Source of the DNA: Heterodera schachtii
Taxonomy: Eukaryota; Nematoda; Chromadorea; Rhabditida; Heteroderidae
DNA: 64,000 nucleotides
Direction of reading: 5' to 3'
Assembly: GCA_023374025.1 (NCBI GenBank)
Contig: SIJG01000018.1
Location: forward strand, 775,947-839,946
Shown: in pieces, positions 36,226 through 47,827 of the stretch
Layout: every line of letters starts with the position of its first letter
How positions within the stretch are numbered: the stretch's first letter is position 1
Program-made: the position numbers and the translations under genes
The notes under the pieces: generated by a model
The model's input: only the letters and a program-made list of their open reading frames with translations
Databases searched by the model: none
Told to the model about the DNA's origin: nothing

Positions 36226-38175
36226 TCAGACGGCCATGTCAACAACTGTTCCGCAACTTTCAAGTGCTGAGTAAAAGAACGCATTTTTCAGCGGTTCGTC
36301 GTTCTGCGACAAAGACTGAAAATGACGGAATTGATGAGACAAAACGAATTAGTTCCTCTTTACCTTAATTGCCTCTTGCGCAACGACACTTCCGACAATT
36401 GAGCAAACAGGGTTCAGAGCAGAACAGACGAACCTAAAAACAGACCATATGAATAAGAGTTTCACAAGACAAAGGCATTTTGAACCTTTCCTATATAAGC
36501 ATTGCTAAAACCGCCATTAACGTTCTCCCCCACCAATTTTTGATCAGTGGGCTTTTGAAAAAATTAATAAGAGTTTGAAATCCAAATCTTTAAGGGTTAC
36601 AGTTGGAAGTCCTCCGCAGTAATTTTCTGCTTAGATTCGTCAAATCCGATGTTCGAAAGTTCTTTCCTCCACTGATCGGCGACTTCTTCGTGCGTTTTCG
36701 ATTCACTTTTTTCTCGCATTAAGGCAAAAAAAGCTTAACATCAAACATGGCTTGTGAAACATAAAATACAACTTGAATTACTTACCCCGCACAACAAAAT
36801 AAGTGCTTGGAATGTTAAATTTGCGTCGGAAGCGTTTCGTCCCGAGTTCAATGGCAAAAGTGTGTTCAAAGCTCGGAAATGGAATATTCTGGAAGAGGAA
36901 TTTTTATTATCGGAAAATGAAGTGAAAGGGATTTCGCATTATTAGAGAGCATTTCCTACCTTTGCTCTCTGTAAATTCACCTTCTTGACTTTGCTGTCTT
37001 CTTCGTCTCCGATGGTCAGTGTTTGATGGCTATCGCCGCAATGTCCGCGTCCTTCTTCAATGCCATTCATTTTCATCTTTTTTGGCATTCCACAGGTCCC
37101 TCTTCCTCCCCCAGTTTCTCCGTCTTCTTCGTCCCCATCCAAAATACTTTCAATAATTGTTTCCTTCTCTTTCGGTTTTGGACTGAAAAAAGAAAAAGTT
37201 TTGCTCTACACGGCAACTTTTCTTGATTTACATCAAAAAGGTGTGATTATTGAAGTCAAAAAAAGCAAAGCCAACCCAACCGAAGACACTGGCAGCTTCA
37301 AACCTAAAGGAAACAGCAAAATTAAAACGGAAAAGTCCGTTAAAAAATTAGCAACCAAACAACCGAATTTTGTTTTGACGGCATTTCTTGTTAATTAAAT
37401 TGGTTGTGTCATAATCTTGGTCAACGACAATAACCAAATCAAATTTGGAAAAGAAGTTCGACGGCATCCCAACGACAGAATCGGAGAGCACCATTAATTC
37501 AACCATCGGATTTAATAATTTCAAATTTTCAGCTGAAGCTTCAGCGCGCTAAAACAAATCTATGTGCAAAAGGAATTAGTGAAAAAATAAAACATACGTT
37601 CGTTTTAATGGCACGAACAAGCAAAAAATTAGATGCATAATCACCTTCAACGACCTGAATGAATGAAAAGGACAGTTTTCAACCGATTAGTACCTCTTTG
37701 TTGTCCATAATTGTCAAAGATTTTAAGCCAGATAACATCAGGTTTTTTGCAATTTCTGCGCCAAGACCACTCAATCCAACCAACAGAACGGATGAATTCC
37801 GAAGCCTTTAAATATAAAAACTCATGGCTCATTTCTTACTGTGGAAGCTCGCGAACAACATATCGAAAAATATAAAGCAGTCTTTTGTTTGTAAATTCCT
37901 AATTTTAGCTGACGATAGCAACATTCCAGGGTTACAGGGCCTCAAAACTGGAAATTTTAGTGTCCGATGGCCCATTTTTAATCTATTTTCCATTTTCAGT
38001 TCACGATTTCCTTTTTAGATGAAGGATAATTTGCAACTATGTTTAGTCATGATAACAAATCCTCGAATTTCTTTGAATGGACACATCCCTTTCAAGACCT
38101 GTTCTGAGCTTCCATTCCCCACAATCGTATCTGTCTGTCATATATTTGCGTCTCATCGTTGCTCAGTTTCTCCAT
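36226..38175 (-). CDS. SUMO-activating enzyme subunit 1 (SAE1 / AOS1)
   Basis: Ten exons, 38175-38099, 37805-37694, 37654-37598, 37548-37364, 37303-37232, 37182-36960, 36888-36786, 36733-36601, 36433-36364 and 36315-36226, give about 373 residues with perfect phases. It opens with [14 protein letters not shown], then the nucleotide-binding [42 protein letters not shown], and the C-terminal [20 protein letters not shown] helix and [18 protein letters not shown]1 pairs with UBA2 to adenylate SUMO in the nucleus; as expected it has no catalytic-Cys domain. An acidic Gly/Cys/His-containing insert (about residues 165-235) is longer than in human SAE1. The ATG is 139 bp downstream of the RAMAC-like stop on the same strand. 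Confidence 0.93.
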
Positions 38176-38313
38176 TGTAAAAATGCAAACAAAAAGCTTA
38201 TTTGTAATAATGAAAAATCAGTAAAATAATAAAAGAACTTTTTACTTCTATGATGGGATCAAAAAGACATTTATTTGCCATGATCATATATAATTAAACA
38301 AAAAGTCCAACAA

Positions 38314-38706
38314 TTAAAACCTTTGATTATAATTTCCCCCTCTTCGTCTTCCAAAATTCTCATCACGAAAATTTCCACTGCTTCTGTTGTAAAAACGTCC
38401 CCGTCCTCCTCTTGAAAATCGTTGTGCCTCATAAAATCGTCCATTTTCGACAATGTTTTGTCTATGTTCACAACTTTTCCATGGAGAAATACATATGGGT
38501 TCAATATCAACAATTTTCAAAGCCATAATGTAATCCGCATCCGAATCTGTGAACCTTAAATTTAACTTAACAGAAAAAAGCGACAGATATGGCAGACAAA
38601 ACCTGGCACGGCTTTAAAAATACCTTTTAGCGAACATCTTTTCATAGTCGGCCGTCATATTAGTGGAATCCTTCACATCATCACAATGTTTTCCATTTTC
38701 CTTCAT
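38314..38706 (-). CDS. RAMAC-like activator of the mRNA cap methyltransferase
   Basis: Two exons, 38706-38624 and 38554-38314, give 107 residues. The core YEKMFAKRRFTDSDADYIMAL matches the activation segment of RAMAC (FAM103A1), which reads FEEMFASRFTENDKEY in human. The C-terminus is Arg/Gly/Asn-rich (GRFYNRSSGNF, GRRRGGNYNQRF), like the RNA-binding tail of RAMAC. RAMAC binds RNMT and raises cap guanine-N7 methylation in the nucleus. The first ~20 residues have no human counterpart. A splice acceptor (ACATAG) lies four bases before the ATG, consistent with trans-splicing. It lies 139 bp upstream of SAE1 and may share its transcript. Confidence 0.78.
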
Positions 38707-39141
38707 TTACCTATGTATGTATTTTAGAAAATAACAACCAAATCTAACTTTAAATTCTTAAGTTTTGAGTTGGTAATTTTGAATTTGAATGAAAATGTCG
38801 AATTTTTCACTTTTAGACAATGAGCAAATTGAGTTTGGAGAAGACCTAACGGAAACATTTCATGGCTTTTAAAAAAGCAAAACAAAAAATGCAAAAGTTC
38901 CTATTTGTGAACAAATTTCTAATCAGTTTTAAACTTTTTTTAACTGTTAAAAATTAACTACTTTTTTAACAAAGCTTTAATAGTGAGATGAATCTTCTGT
39001 TTCTTGACTATGGAGTTTGCCATTAATTACATCAGCTTTCGCATTTTAATAACGACGACAAAGTTTGTTTTTAAAATTCACCAAATTATTTAATAAAACA
39101 TGTTTTTCTAATGGTCAGTGTAAACAATATCAAAAGTGAAA
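38707..39141. other. Divergent promoter region of RAMAC-like and WDR20 genes
   Basis: 435 bp between two start codons on opposite strands. AT-rich with no gene or clear motif. It probably carries both promoters. Confidence 0.5.
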
Positions 39142-42100
39142 ATGCATGCGCCATTATACGGCTATAATCAAAGCAGCGTAGTCGCCGAACCAACAATTGC
39201 CACAACTGATTCAATTCCCATTCGCACGAGTTTCGTCACACCGGAAGGAATATATCGGCAAATGACTGTCAACGAATTTTTCAGAGCGAATCGCATACAA
39301 AATCAGGTAAAAGACAATAAATTTTGATAAGACAATTTGTCCACTCGCAAACCCTAAGATTTGTGAGATGCTATTTATACATCACTTATTTATATTTTTT
39401 GAGGTCGCCGGTTCCGTATGCAACACACCCGTCCGTTTTTCCTTCCTAAGAATTCCAGTAACGAGGCTAAGCTTTGCTGAAGAAGCTATGCCTTCCACTT
39501 CGGATGTACACCACCACGAGCTTTTAAGGGAAAATTACAAATGGCATTCTAATGAAATGAATGGGTACATCGACAGAATTTGCCATAACATTGGACGAGA
39601 AATCTATGTGTTTGATTACACGAGGTGATTCTATTTCATTTCTTTGTTAAGGTTAGTCTTTTCATATCAAAAAATTGTTTTTGTGAGATCAGATTCTCCA
39701 GTATTACCAAATACTCTGCCATACTTTTTACATGGATTTTAAATGTCCTATAGTTTTTTTTTGATATTTATTTAGGTAATTCTTGTATTTTTATAATATT
39801 GAATAAAAAATTGTAATTTAAATATAAGTGTTTAAGGGGCATTTCAAGACCATGTGAAAAGTATCACCTAAACTAGAAAGCATATTTAAAATTTCTAGTG
39901 TCTTTAATAAATATTGTGCTTTTAGAATGCTAATAAATAGTTTTTCGAATGATACAAGATTTTTGATTAAATTTGGCTAAAATGAATAAATAGATGTTTC
40001 AGCCTTGTCAATTCATCGAATCCCGCGAAACAAATTGACAAAAGAGTGTACAAAGGTACTTTCCCGACTTGCCATGACTTCAAACAAACGGCAGCGACGT
40101 TAAACTCTTGCGAATTACTCGTCGGCTTTTCGGCAGGACAAATTCAACTGGTGGACCCAAGTCAAAAAGAGGTCGGCCTTGGGTCGTCGTCCAAACTTTT
40201 CAACGAGGACCGATTGGTTGACAAAACATCGGTGACCTGCTTGAAATGGGTGCCTGGCGCCAACCAACTTTTTGTTGCTTCACATTCCAGTGGCAATCTC
40301 TATGTAAGAAAATTTTTCGGTAATAAATTTAATTTAAAAATTCAGTTCTATAACGAAGAATTGTCCTCGCCGCAGATGCCAATAAATTACCAAGTCATGA
40401 AGCAGGTGCGTTAAAGCGTTAATAAAATTTGCATCTCTGCACGGGATGTGCTTAGTTACTATTTTGGTTTCCCCTCAAACCGCTCATTTTTCACAAAAAA
40501 CATTTTTGAAGGGCACCGATTACAGTGTTCACGGATGCAAGGCAAAGGCTGAGAGAAATCCAATTTACCGATGGACTGTTGGGAAAGGAGCCATCAACAA
40601 ATTCGAATTTGCCGGTCATGACAACAGTCTAATGGCAACTGCTGGACAGGTCGTCAATCGGAAATGAGCAGAACTCGGGATTTAACATTTGGATGATTTG
40701 TGTGTGATTTACTGCTCTTCTTATAGGATGGGTTTTTGCGAGTTTTCAATTGGAAGACGATGGATCTGATTGGGTTTTTCAAGTCCTATTTCGGTGGACT
40801 TCTCTGTCTTGCTTGGAGTCCGGACAATCTTTACATCGCAACCGGTGGAGAGGATGACCTGCTCACCGTCTATTCCCTAGCTGAAAGTGGGTGGCGTTAA
40901 CACAGTTTTGAAAATTTAAACTTTAGATAGGGTCGTATGTCGTGGGCAGGCGCATAAGTCATGGATTTCTGAGGTTTTTCCCTTTTGAAATAAATAAAAA
41001 TCGAACCTCTAAAGGTCGCCTTCGATTGTTATGCACCCGAATTTATGTTGGAACAAACTCAAATTTTCGACGAAAAACGCTGTTGTCCGCCTTTGAAGGG
41101 TGAGGGCACCTGTTCATCGTTTGCAACTAATGAAGGTTTTTTGTGGTTAATTTATGTGGGCCCTTTTGGAAAAAAACAGCGAATGAATCCGAGTTTTTAA
41201 AAGGCCCAATTTATTTTAATGCCGTATTTTTTTCTAATCCTTCCCATTCCTCAGGAAACGCCTTTCAAAATGGGCACCATTTCCCTTCTGGTCATGAAGA
41301 AATTGTTTCTTCTGCCCCGCAAATTGGCCATTTGCCTTTTGCTAATTGCGACGACCTCCGCACGACCAACGCAAATTCGCTTCAATTGCTTCCCAACGGA
41401 AAAGTAACGCACAGAAACGGCTCATCGAGTGATGCAAATGACGTTTCTCACTGTCAGCCTCAGCTTCTCTATAGGGTTGGCACTGTTGGCCACGACTGTC
41501 AGGCATTGTTTTTGTTTTTGTCTCCAAATGTTTGCATTTCATTGGCCATTTTTTCAGTTGTGCCTTTGGGACCTTTCCGAAGACATTTTGGCTTCTCCGC
41601 CCCTTTCCCAACATCACTTCGACGAAATCACCGTTTCTCCTTCGCCCTCAAACTTTGCCAATGTTTCCCCTCGAAATACCACGGTCATTCCCATTGGCTT
41701 CGCAAATGCATTGTCCACAACCGAAACTGAAGTGAGTCATCCTTTTTAAGCTTAATTTAGAATAAGCAAAAGGCCGGCTTAAGGTGAGAACAGCTGACAA
41801 AACTTCTGACGCAAATAGCAAAAGCAGCGGCGGACGCTTCAGAAAATTTCATAAGCGTGGCTTCAGTTTCGGGTCCCGTTTGGCGGGAAATGAACGGTGT
41901 GTTTTCCTATGCAATTTTCAAATCCTGAATTTTCAATTTTACAGACGCAGAATAAAAAAAGGGTACTTAAAAATCTGAATTTTTACGCCTAATTTTGAGG
42001 GGTATTCCAGCTTTTTCAATTATTGCCCACTTTGGCATTGCCTATGTTTCATTTAATTTCACTAAAGAAAAATTTTCATACATCGGAATGGGCCTTCAGC

Positions 42101-42827
42101 CTAAAAATCCTAATTTTAGAGGCTCCATAAATTCATATATTTTTTCCGACTTGGGGGTAGGCCTAAGTGAGGAAATTCCTCTGCTTTGTCTCTCGTGAAT
42201 TATTCTTAAAAACATAAATTAATAAAAACCGTAAAATTATCAGAAATTTTTTGTATAAATATTGTAAATTGGAGAATGAAATACCACATTTTTTAAATAG
42301 CTATTAATTTTTAATGAAATTGTTTAAGAAAACAGCACGGGAATTCTTCGAACGGGGCAAATTCGAATGAAAGTACATTGAAAAGAGGCGAAAATTATGC
42401 ACAATTTCTCGGAACTGTGCAATGTCCACGACTCGAAGACGTGCCAATGATTGAGCCTTTGATGTGCAAAAAGGTCGTTGTTTTTCGCTTTGCTGCAATT
42501 GGCATGTCCGTTCCGTTCAGATTGCACACGAAAGACTCGGCGCTTTGCTCTTCCGCGAGGATTGCATCGGTTGTCAATTTTAATCTAACGGAGTATTAGT
42601 CCAATTTTTGCTGCTTAAGTGACTGCTTGTCAGGAGGGAATCATTTGCACTTGGGCTCGACCGAATCTATTGGCGAGACAAGTGAGTGGGGGGGGGGGGA
42701 GAAGCCGACTTTTGCGGTGATTGGCACGCGACAATTGCAGGAGGCCGGGAGCCACGACCAAATCATGGGACGGGACCAAAACTGTGACGCCGTTTCCCGG
42801 GAAAACTGCGACGGGACGTGCGTTTGA
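39142..42827 (+). CDS. WDR20 (WD-repeat activator of USP12/46 deubiquitinases)
   Basis: Fifteen exons, 39142-39306, 39404-39624, 40003-40303, 40346-40405, 40512-40649, 40727-40886, 40927-40973, 41015-41135, 41255-41502, 41558-41731, 41784-41896, 42386-42473, 42521-42569, 42620-42681 and 42741-42827, give about 677 residues. Diagnostic stretches in family order: IDKRVYKGTFPTCHDF, LLVGFSAGQIQLVDP, VTCLKWVPGANQLF, DGFLRVFNW, SYFGGLLCLAWSPD, GGEDDLLTVYS, AHKSWIS, LCLWDLSEDIL, CPRLEDVPMIEPLMCKK, and DCIVTACQEGIICTWARP. WDR20 forms a beta-propeller that binds and stimulates USP12/USP46. The Ser/His-rich insert before LCLWD is usual for the family. Intron 41503-41557 has a GC donor; only this keeps GHDCQ joined to LCLWD. 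The terminal exon beyond ARP is lineage-specific and less sure. Confidence 0.93.
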
Positions 42828-43172
42828 CAGACATGTGAAGCAAATTCCACTCCGGGTACTGTTATTGAGTCAATTCATTCATCACTGATAGGCGTACAAT
42901 TAAATTGTCCTTTCTGTCCCTCGTCATTTTCCCCTCCAATCATTTTTTTTTACTTTTATAATTTATAAATTACTGAAACAAATACAATGGCACTTTGATG
43001 AGATCATTTGAAATTTTGTGCATTTTAAGGTATTTGTTATTGTAATTCCGTTAATTGCTTGGGTAAGCGTCGTCAATAATGCACAAAATTTGAGAAATGT
43101 ACAAATGTGGGGGGGGGGGGAGGGCATTGGCATTGGCACTTCTCACTCTGTTCCCTGCCATTTGCCAATTTC
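42828..43172. other. Convergent 3' region after WDR20
   Basis: AT-rich and no gene seen. A poly(G) run lies at about 43109-43120. Confidence 0.5.
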
Positions 43173-44321
43173 TTAGACCTTTTCGTTTTTCTGCTGCTCC
43201 CCTTTGTTTTCTATGCATTCACTTTGCTGTTTCCTTCCTTTACTTTCGCCGCAATTTGCCATTATTTCAGCCAAAGAAAGCATTTTGCAGGCGTCTTCAT
43301 AAGTTGGCAAAGGGGGCACTTCGCGAGTCAGGGGACTGGCGTAGCAGAGACCCTTTTCATCGAACTGAATTTGAGGGATCCTATTTAAGCATTCAGACAA
43401 AAAGGGAGTCCAACCTTAAGACAGTACGGCTTATCCGGGCCGAAGGGCTCTCGAATCCGTGTCAATCCTGAAGATTTATGATAAACATATTCGTCAAGGA
43501 AATTGAGAGGAGTAATTGGGGAAACCCCTCCCCCCCCACTCGAAAGTACAAAAAGTGGGGAACACCAAAAGATACGCGATTGGGAAACCACCCCCCCCCC
43601 CTTCCCCATAATTCTTTCAAATTTCTCAAATGATAATGAAAAGGCAACGGACGGGGAACCCCTCTCCAATTTGCTAATTATTTCATCATCATTTAAAATT
43701 TTGCAAAAGCATGGAAAAGGGAAAAAAGTCAGGAAACTGAACGGGCCCAGGCCTGATAAGCAATACAAACTAAAGGAAGCCAATGGGTAAAACACGGGGG
43801 TAATTTGTTTCAATGAATGAAAAACTCACGGCTAATGGATGCGTCTTCCATCGACGCGACCCGTCTCTGTTGCGTGCTGATGGAGCGACGAGTGCGGAAG
43901 AGGCAAGTGCACGCTGAGATGGTGCAGACGGAGCCGAACAATGTGCTGAAAATGAAGAATTGACACAGCAGACGAGCCGAGGCATCGGACGAAGTGTTGG
44001 AGGGAGCGGAAGTTGTGGGAAGAGTTGTGGAAGTGAAGGGGGAAGCGGAGGACGACGGTGGCGGTGAATTTCCCCCGGAGGGCACTAAAGCAAAAAAAGG
44101 AATTGCGAGATGGCATTTCTCGACAAAGGTTTACCTTCTCTCTTTGCTTCGTTCTCATTCAACGCCGTTTTTAACCTCTGAATTCTCTGAGTCGATTGAT
44201 GTTCACGCGGCAAATGCACGAAGTCGGCGGAACCCATCAAAGGGACAGTGCCAACCGAAGAGAGCGAAAGGAGGAAAATGAAAAGCAAACGAAAAGCGAG
44301 GGGAGGGCAGGGAAAAGCCAT
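43173..44321 (-). CDS. Orphan single-pass membrane protein with signal peptide and PPLPTY tail motif
   Basis: Four exons, 44321-44135, 44084-43830, 43467-43428 and 43380-43173, give 229 residues with exact phases. Residues 1-24 form a signal peptide (LLFIFLLSLSSVGTVP). A short charged segment follows, then a Pro/Ser/Thr-rich likely O-glycosylated stretch, a membrane helix (LCQFFIFSTLFGSVCTISAC) and a basic stop (RTRRS). The cytosolic tail carries PPLPTYEDACKM, close to PPxY-type or tyrosine sorting motifs. The topology is therefore type I. I do not recognise the family and see no enzymatic motif. The second intron (43829-43468) is long and contains poly(C)/poly(G) runs. Confidence 0.72.
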
Positions 44322-46109
44322 CGAAAGGAGTGATGTGACAGTTCACTGAAATGATGTTAAAATGGTCAATGAGGTGAAAATCTGCTGCTGATAAAAAGCA
44401 CCACTGAGTGGGGGGGGGGAAGTCTTTGATCGGTGGGACCTCCCGCCCCAAAAGGGAAAACGGAGGGGGCGGGGGTTCCCCGGGAGAAGTCCCTTCACAG
44501 GGAAGAAAGACAAATGTCATTGATGACAGTTTACAACACTCTGCTGCTGGAGCGGGGGGGGGGGGCAAACCGAGGAGTGGTGTCCTTAACTTTATTCCTA
44601 AACCCAACGACTGATGGAGAAGGGGTTGCCATAATAATAATTAATAAAATGGGAAATGAGAGGGAACAACCAAAGGGAGCAATTAGAAAATGACGAATTG
44701 TTAGTTGGCACTGATCAAAAAGGGATTCTTATGTCCAAAACAACGGTCGCTCATTAAATTGCTCGTTGTGTCCGATCATAACAAATAATGAATTTAATTG
44801 ACTCGTAAATAACTCTTTCTCTCTCTCTGCTTACTCACTGCTCTTTGGCAGTGTCCCCTCTCCCCTCGGCTCCGCCTTTTCCCTCCGTTTCCCTCACTAA
44901 CTTTGAAAATCGTTGTACTAATCTCCCCAATTTCAACTGATGGCCATTCATTCATTCCCCCATTTTATCCCAAAATAATAACAGCGATATCATTCATTCC
45001 GTTTTGGGTCACATGGTATTTAACCTTCATTTTCATTGCCAACCGCCCCATCCCTTCTGTGAGCAGTGAAAACCTAACAGTCAATGATTGACAGTAAATG
45101 TTAACGGTTAAGAAAAAGGTGGGAACTCATCTTTCATCAGTCAATTGGGGCGGGGGGGGGGGGCAAAAAGAGGCAAACACCGCAAATATGGGCAGGGGAC
45201 AGTAAACACCGAGTAAAGCGATGGCGGAAGATTGGAAAGGGGGATGAGGACAGAGTCTATAAATGGGGAGGGAGAAAACCGAGAATTAGGGGAGGGACAG
45301 AGTCTATAAATCGGGGAGGGAGAAAACCGAGAATTAGGGGAGGGACAGAGTCTATAAATCGGGGAGGGAGAAAACCGAGAATTAGGGGGGGGGGCAGAGT
45401 CTACTTCAAATCGGAAACAGCAAATCGCATTTAAGATTGAATTTGAGTCTTGGTGAGATTGTCACCAGTCGCCACCGATTAATATAAACGGTAATTTTCT
45501 GCACTTTGTGTAAAGCGTTTTATATTTCCGGTAAAACGACGGTTGAGCAAAAACTAAACTCAAAATTGGCTGTTGCTTTTTTGTCAACTGTAACAACTCT
45601 TTCCCTTCCCTTCCCTTTCTCTTCATTTTGTTTTTGTTTGTTTCCTTTTCTCATCAATGGCCGGTCGATTAGGACGGTAAAGTGATGCATTAAAGAAAAT
45701 AACTTTTTGGGAGGAAATGGGGGGGGGGGAAGGTGGCGATCAGTCTGTGTAAAGTGAAAGAAATTTGGAATTGGAGAATTGTGGGCGATGGATTAATTTG
45801 GGTGCAGCAGGCGGAAGGGAAATGCGCAAAAAAATGGGGAAAGGAAATGAATTCATTTTGGGCACGAGAATTTTAAACGGTATTGTCGCAGAGGGAACGG
45901 CAAAAGTTTTGTGATTTTGTCTAACATTTAAAATTTATTTTTAATAAAAAAAATATTTACAAAAACAATTGAAACAAATAACCGAAACAAAATGAATAAG
46001 CGAAAAGGGCAACATTGGCCTGAAATAAATGACATACAAACGACCGACGGAGGACGCCGACCTTAACAAATAAACAAGGCAATAAAAGGGAGGGACAGAG
46101 TCACCTTCT
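44322..46109. other. 1.8-kb intergenic region with tandem repeat and poly(G) runs
   Basis: No gene supported. It holds poly(G) tracts near 44410, 44556, 45151, 45387 and 45720 and a 47-bp tandem repeat at 45250-45405. It lies upstream of the orphan membrane protein gene and downstream of TANGO2. Confidence 0.6.
45250..45405. repeat. 47/48-bp tandem repeat, three units plus a partial
   Basis: Units start ACAGAGTCTATAAAT at 45250, 45297 and 45345, each followed by GGGGAGGGAGAAAACCGAG and ATTAGGGGAGGG. A fourth partial start is at 45393. Units differ by one base in length and one or two substitutions. Confidence 0.9.
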
Positions 46110-47588
46110 TCAACAGCAAATGGTGAACCGTTCCCTGGAGAATTTCCATTTTTGGGGGTCGTCCATCGGACTTTGTGGGCTGACCAAACGTCTTTCATGA
46201 AAAACGGCCGTCCCTTCAATGTCTACCAGAAGTACTGAAGTGGACCTGTGTGTTGTTGTTTGGGAAGGGAACTTCTGCTGTAGTTTGAATCCCGATCATT
46301 TCATACAACAAATGATGACTGAACTGCTGTTGGGTATGCGCGACCAGGCCATACCAATGGGGTGGGGGGGGGGGGGGGCACGTCCCCTTCCCCATCCAAA
46401 AAAGGCAATTTAAATGATTTGACTTTTACTCCCAAATTTCGGGTTACTACTTCAGTTATACCCCTTTTCTTCCCATTGTTTCCTTTTCTCTTTGCCCATC
46501 TTTTCACGTTGTTCCGTAATTTATTCCTTCGGAGCTTCCATCGACGAAAATCGAACAAAGAAATTTGTACGCATCGCTATTCTGAGGACAGCCGGTCTGT
46601 CGGCGAATCTGATCGTCGGGAAAAAGTCTGAATGGGGCGTTGAGGCAATGTACACAAATCAGTGGGAACATTGTCCTGTCGGAAGCAATGCCAAAGAGAG
46701 TTTGGACCAATTCCCACTCATCGCGACGGGCGAAATCGAATTCGTTTAGCACTTTCTGGAAGAGTTTTTCTCCGTAATTCACTTTTTGAAAGGGCAAATG
46801 ACGCGGACTGTTGCCGAATCCGTAAACACCTCAAAAATAGGGGCAGTAAAACTTAAAACACGGTGAAAGTCGAAACCATGAGGCCAAACTGTGAGTCCCT
46901 CCTCCGTTTTGGAAGGGAAGCGATTGGACAATGAAAAAATGGCGGAAGGACCGACGGAAAGGGGGCTAAAGAGAAGGATGGGAAGAGCGGAAGAAGGGCG
47001 ACCTGTCCACGAGAAGCAATTGGAAGCCATTCAACTGTTGCTGTTTTTTGGCAATTTCGGAAAGAAATTCGGCGGGCGGAAAAGTGCCGTTGAGAAAATC
47101 TCTGACGAAAGCCCCTAAGGGACAAAGGGAAATCGCAGCAGCAAAAAGCAAGCGCCACACCTCGGCTCGGGGCATTTTTTTTCAAGGTGTGCGGAGGTTC
47201 GGTCACTGAGAGGAGCACTCCGACGCGTCCCTTCCGGTCGATGCCCAGCCACGTGCCGTGCTCTTCCGCCTGCTCGTCCCAGCCTAAAAACAAGCGGCCG
47301 AAACATTGGCCAAACCGCACGATTTGGCCATCCCCCCCCCCCTCCAATTTGTCAAATGCATTCCCTCACATGCCAAAATGCCATCCCTCCAGCAAAGTTC
47401 CGAAGTGACGCGGTCCAATTCTTAACAAACAACAATTAAAAATACGTTTTTCTTAATCGTTTGGCATTTCAATGGGTCCGCCGTTGGCACTGACTTTCGT
47501 CTCTGTTGTTTAGCAAAATCATTTTGTATTTCCCTCCAAATGACTGTCCCTTTAAACCATCGGCCAAAGCTAAGAAAGTCACACACAT
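46110..47588 (-). CDS. TANGO2 homologue (NRDE family)
   Basis: Seven exons, 47588-47495, 47420-47370, 47283-47161, 47114-47003, 46965-46877, 46829-46508 and 46245-46110, give about 308 residues with exact phases. It starts with Met-Cys and keeps the NRDE motif (LLNNRDE), the EHGTWLGIDRKGRVGVL strand, GAFVRDFL, NGFQLLLVD, and the late YGTTSTSVLLVD followed by the FHER turn. The protein is slightly longer than human TANGO2 (276 residues). TANGO2 is a cytosolic/mitochondrial protein implicated in haem and lipid handling; its biochemical activity is debated. The N-terminal Cys may be catalytic, by analogy to Ntn hydrolases. It lies 240 bp below the HDAC11 stop on the same strand. Confidence 0.9.
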
Positions 47589-47827
47589 TCTGAAGAAAAA
47601 AAAGGGGAAGAAAAGGGGGAAATGGAGGGAAATGTGAAGGTAAAAGCACCAATAAATTAAGGAAAGGAAATCAGTGGACGAAAAACAATTTAACATTTAA
47701 CGACCGAAAGTGATAAACGAAAAAATAAATACAAATCATTGTTTCACATGTTTATAATCAAAAAAAAGAGAGAGAGGTAGGGTTTATGTAAGAAAAAACA
47801 CCAAAAAAGGAAAGATAAAGCATTCCA

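Noticed and set aside
36480..36580. Possible extra SAE1 exon
   Set aside because: Skipping it joins EDFQL to [10 protein letters not shown] exactly in phase, as in other SAE1 proteins; including it breaks the frame.
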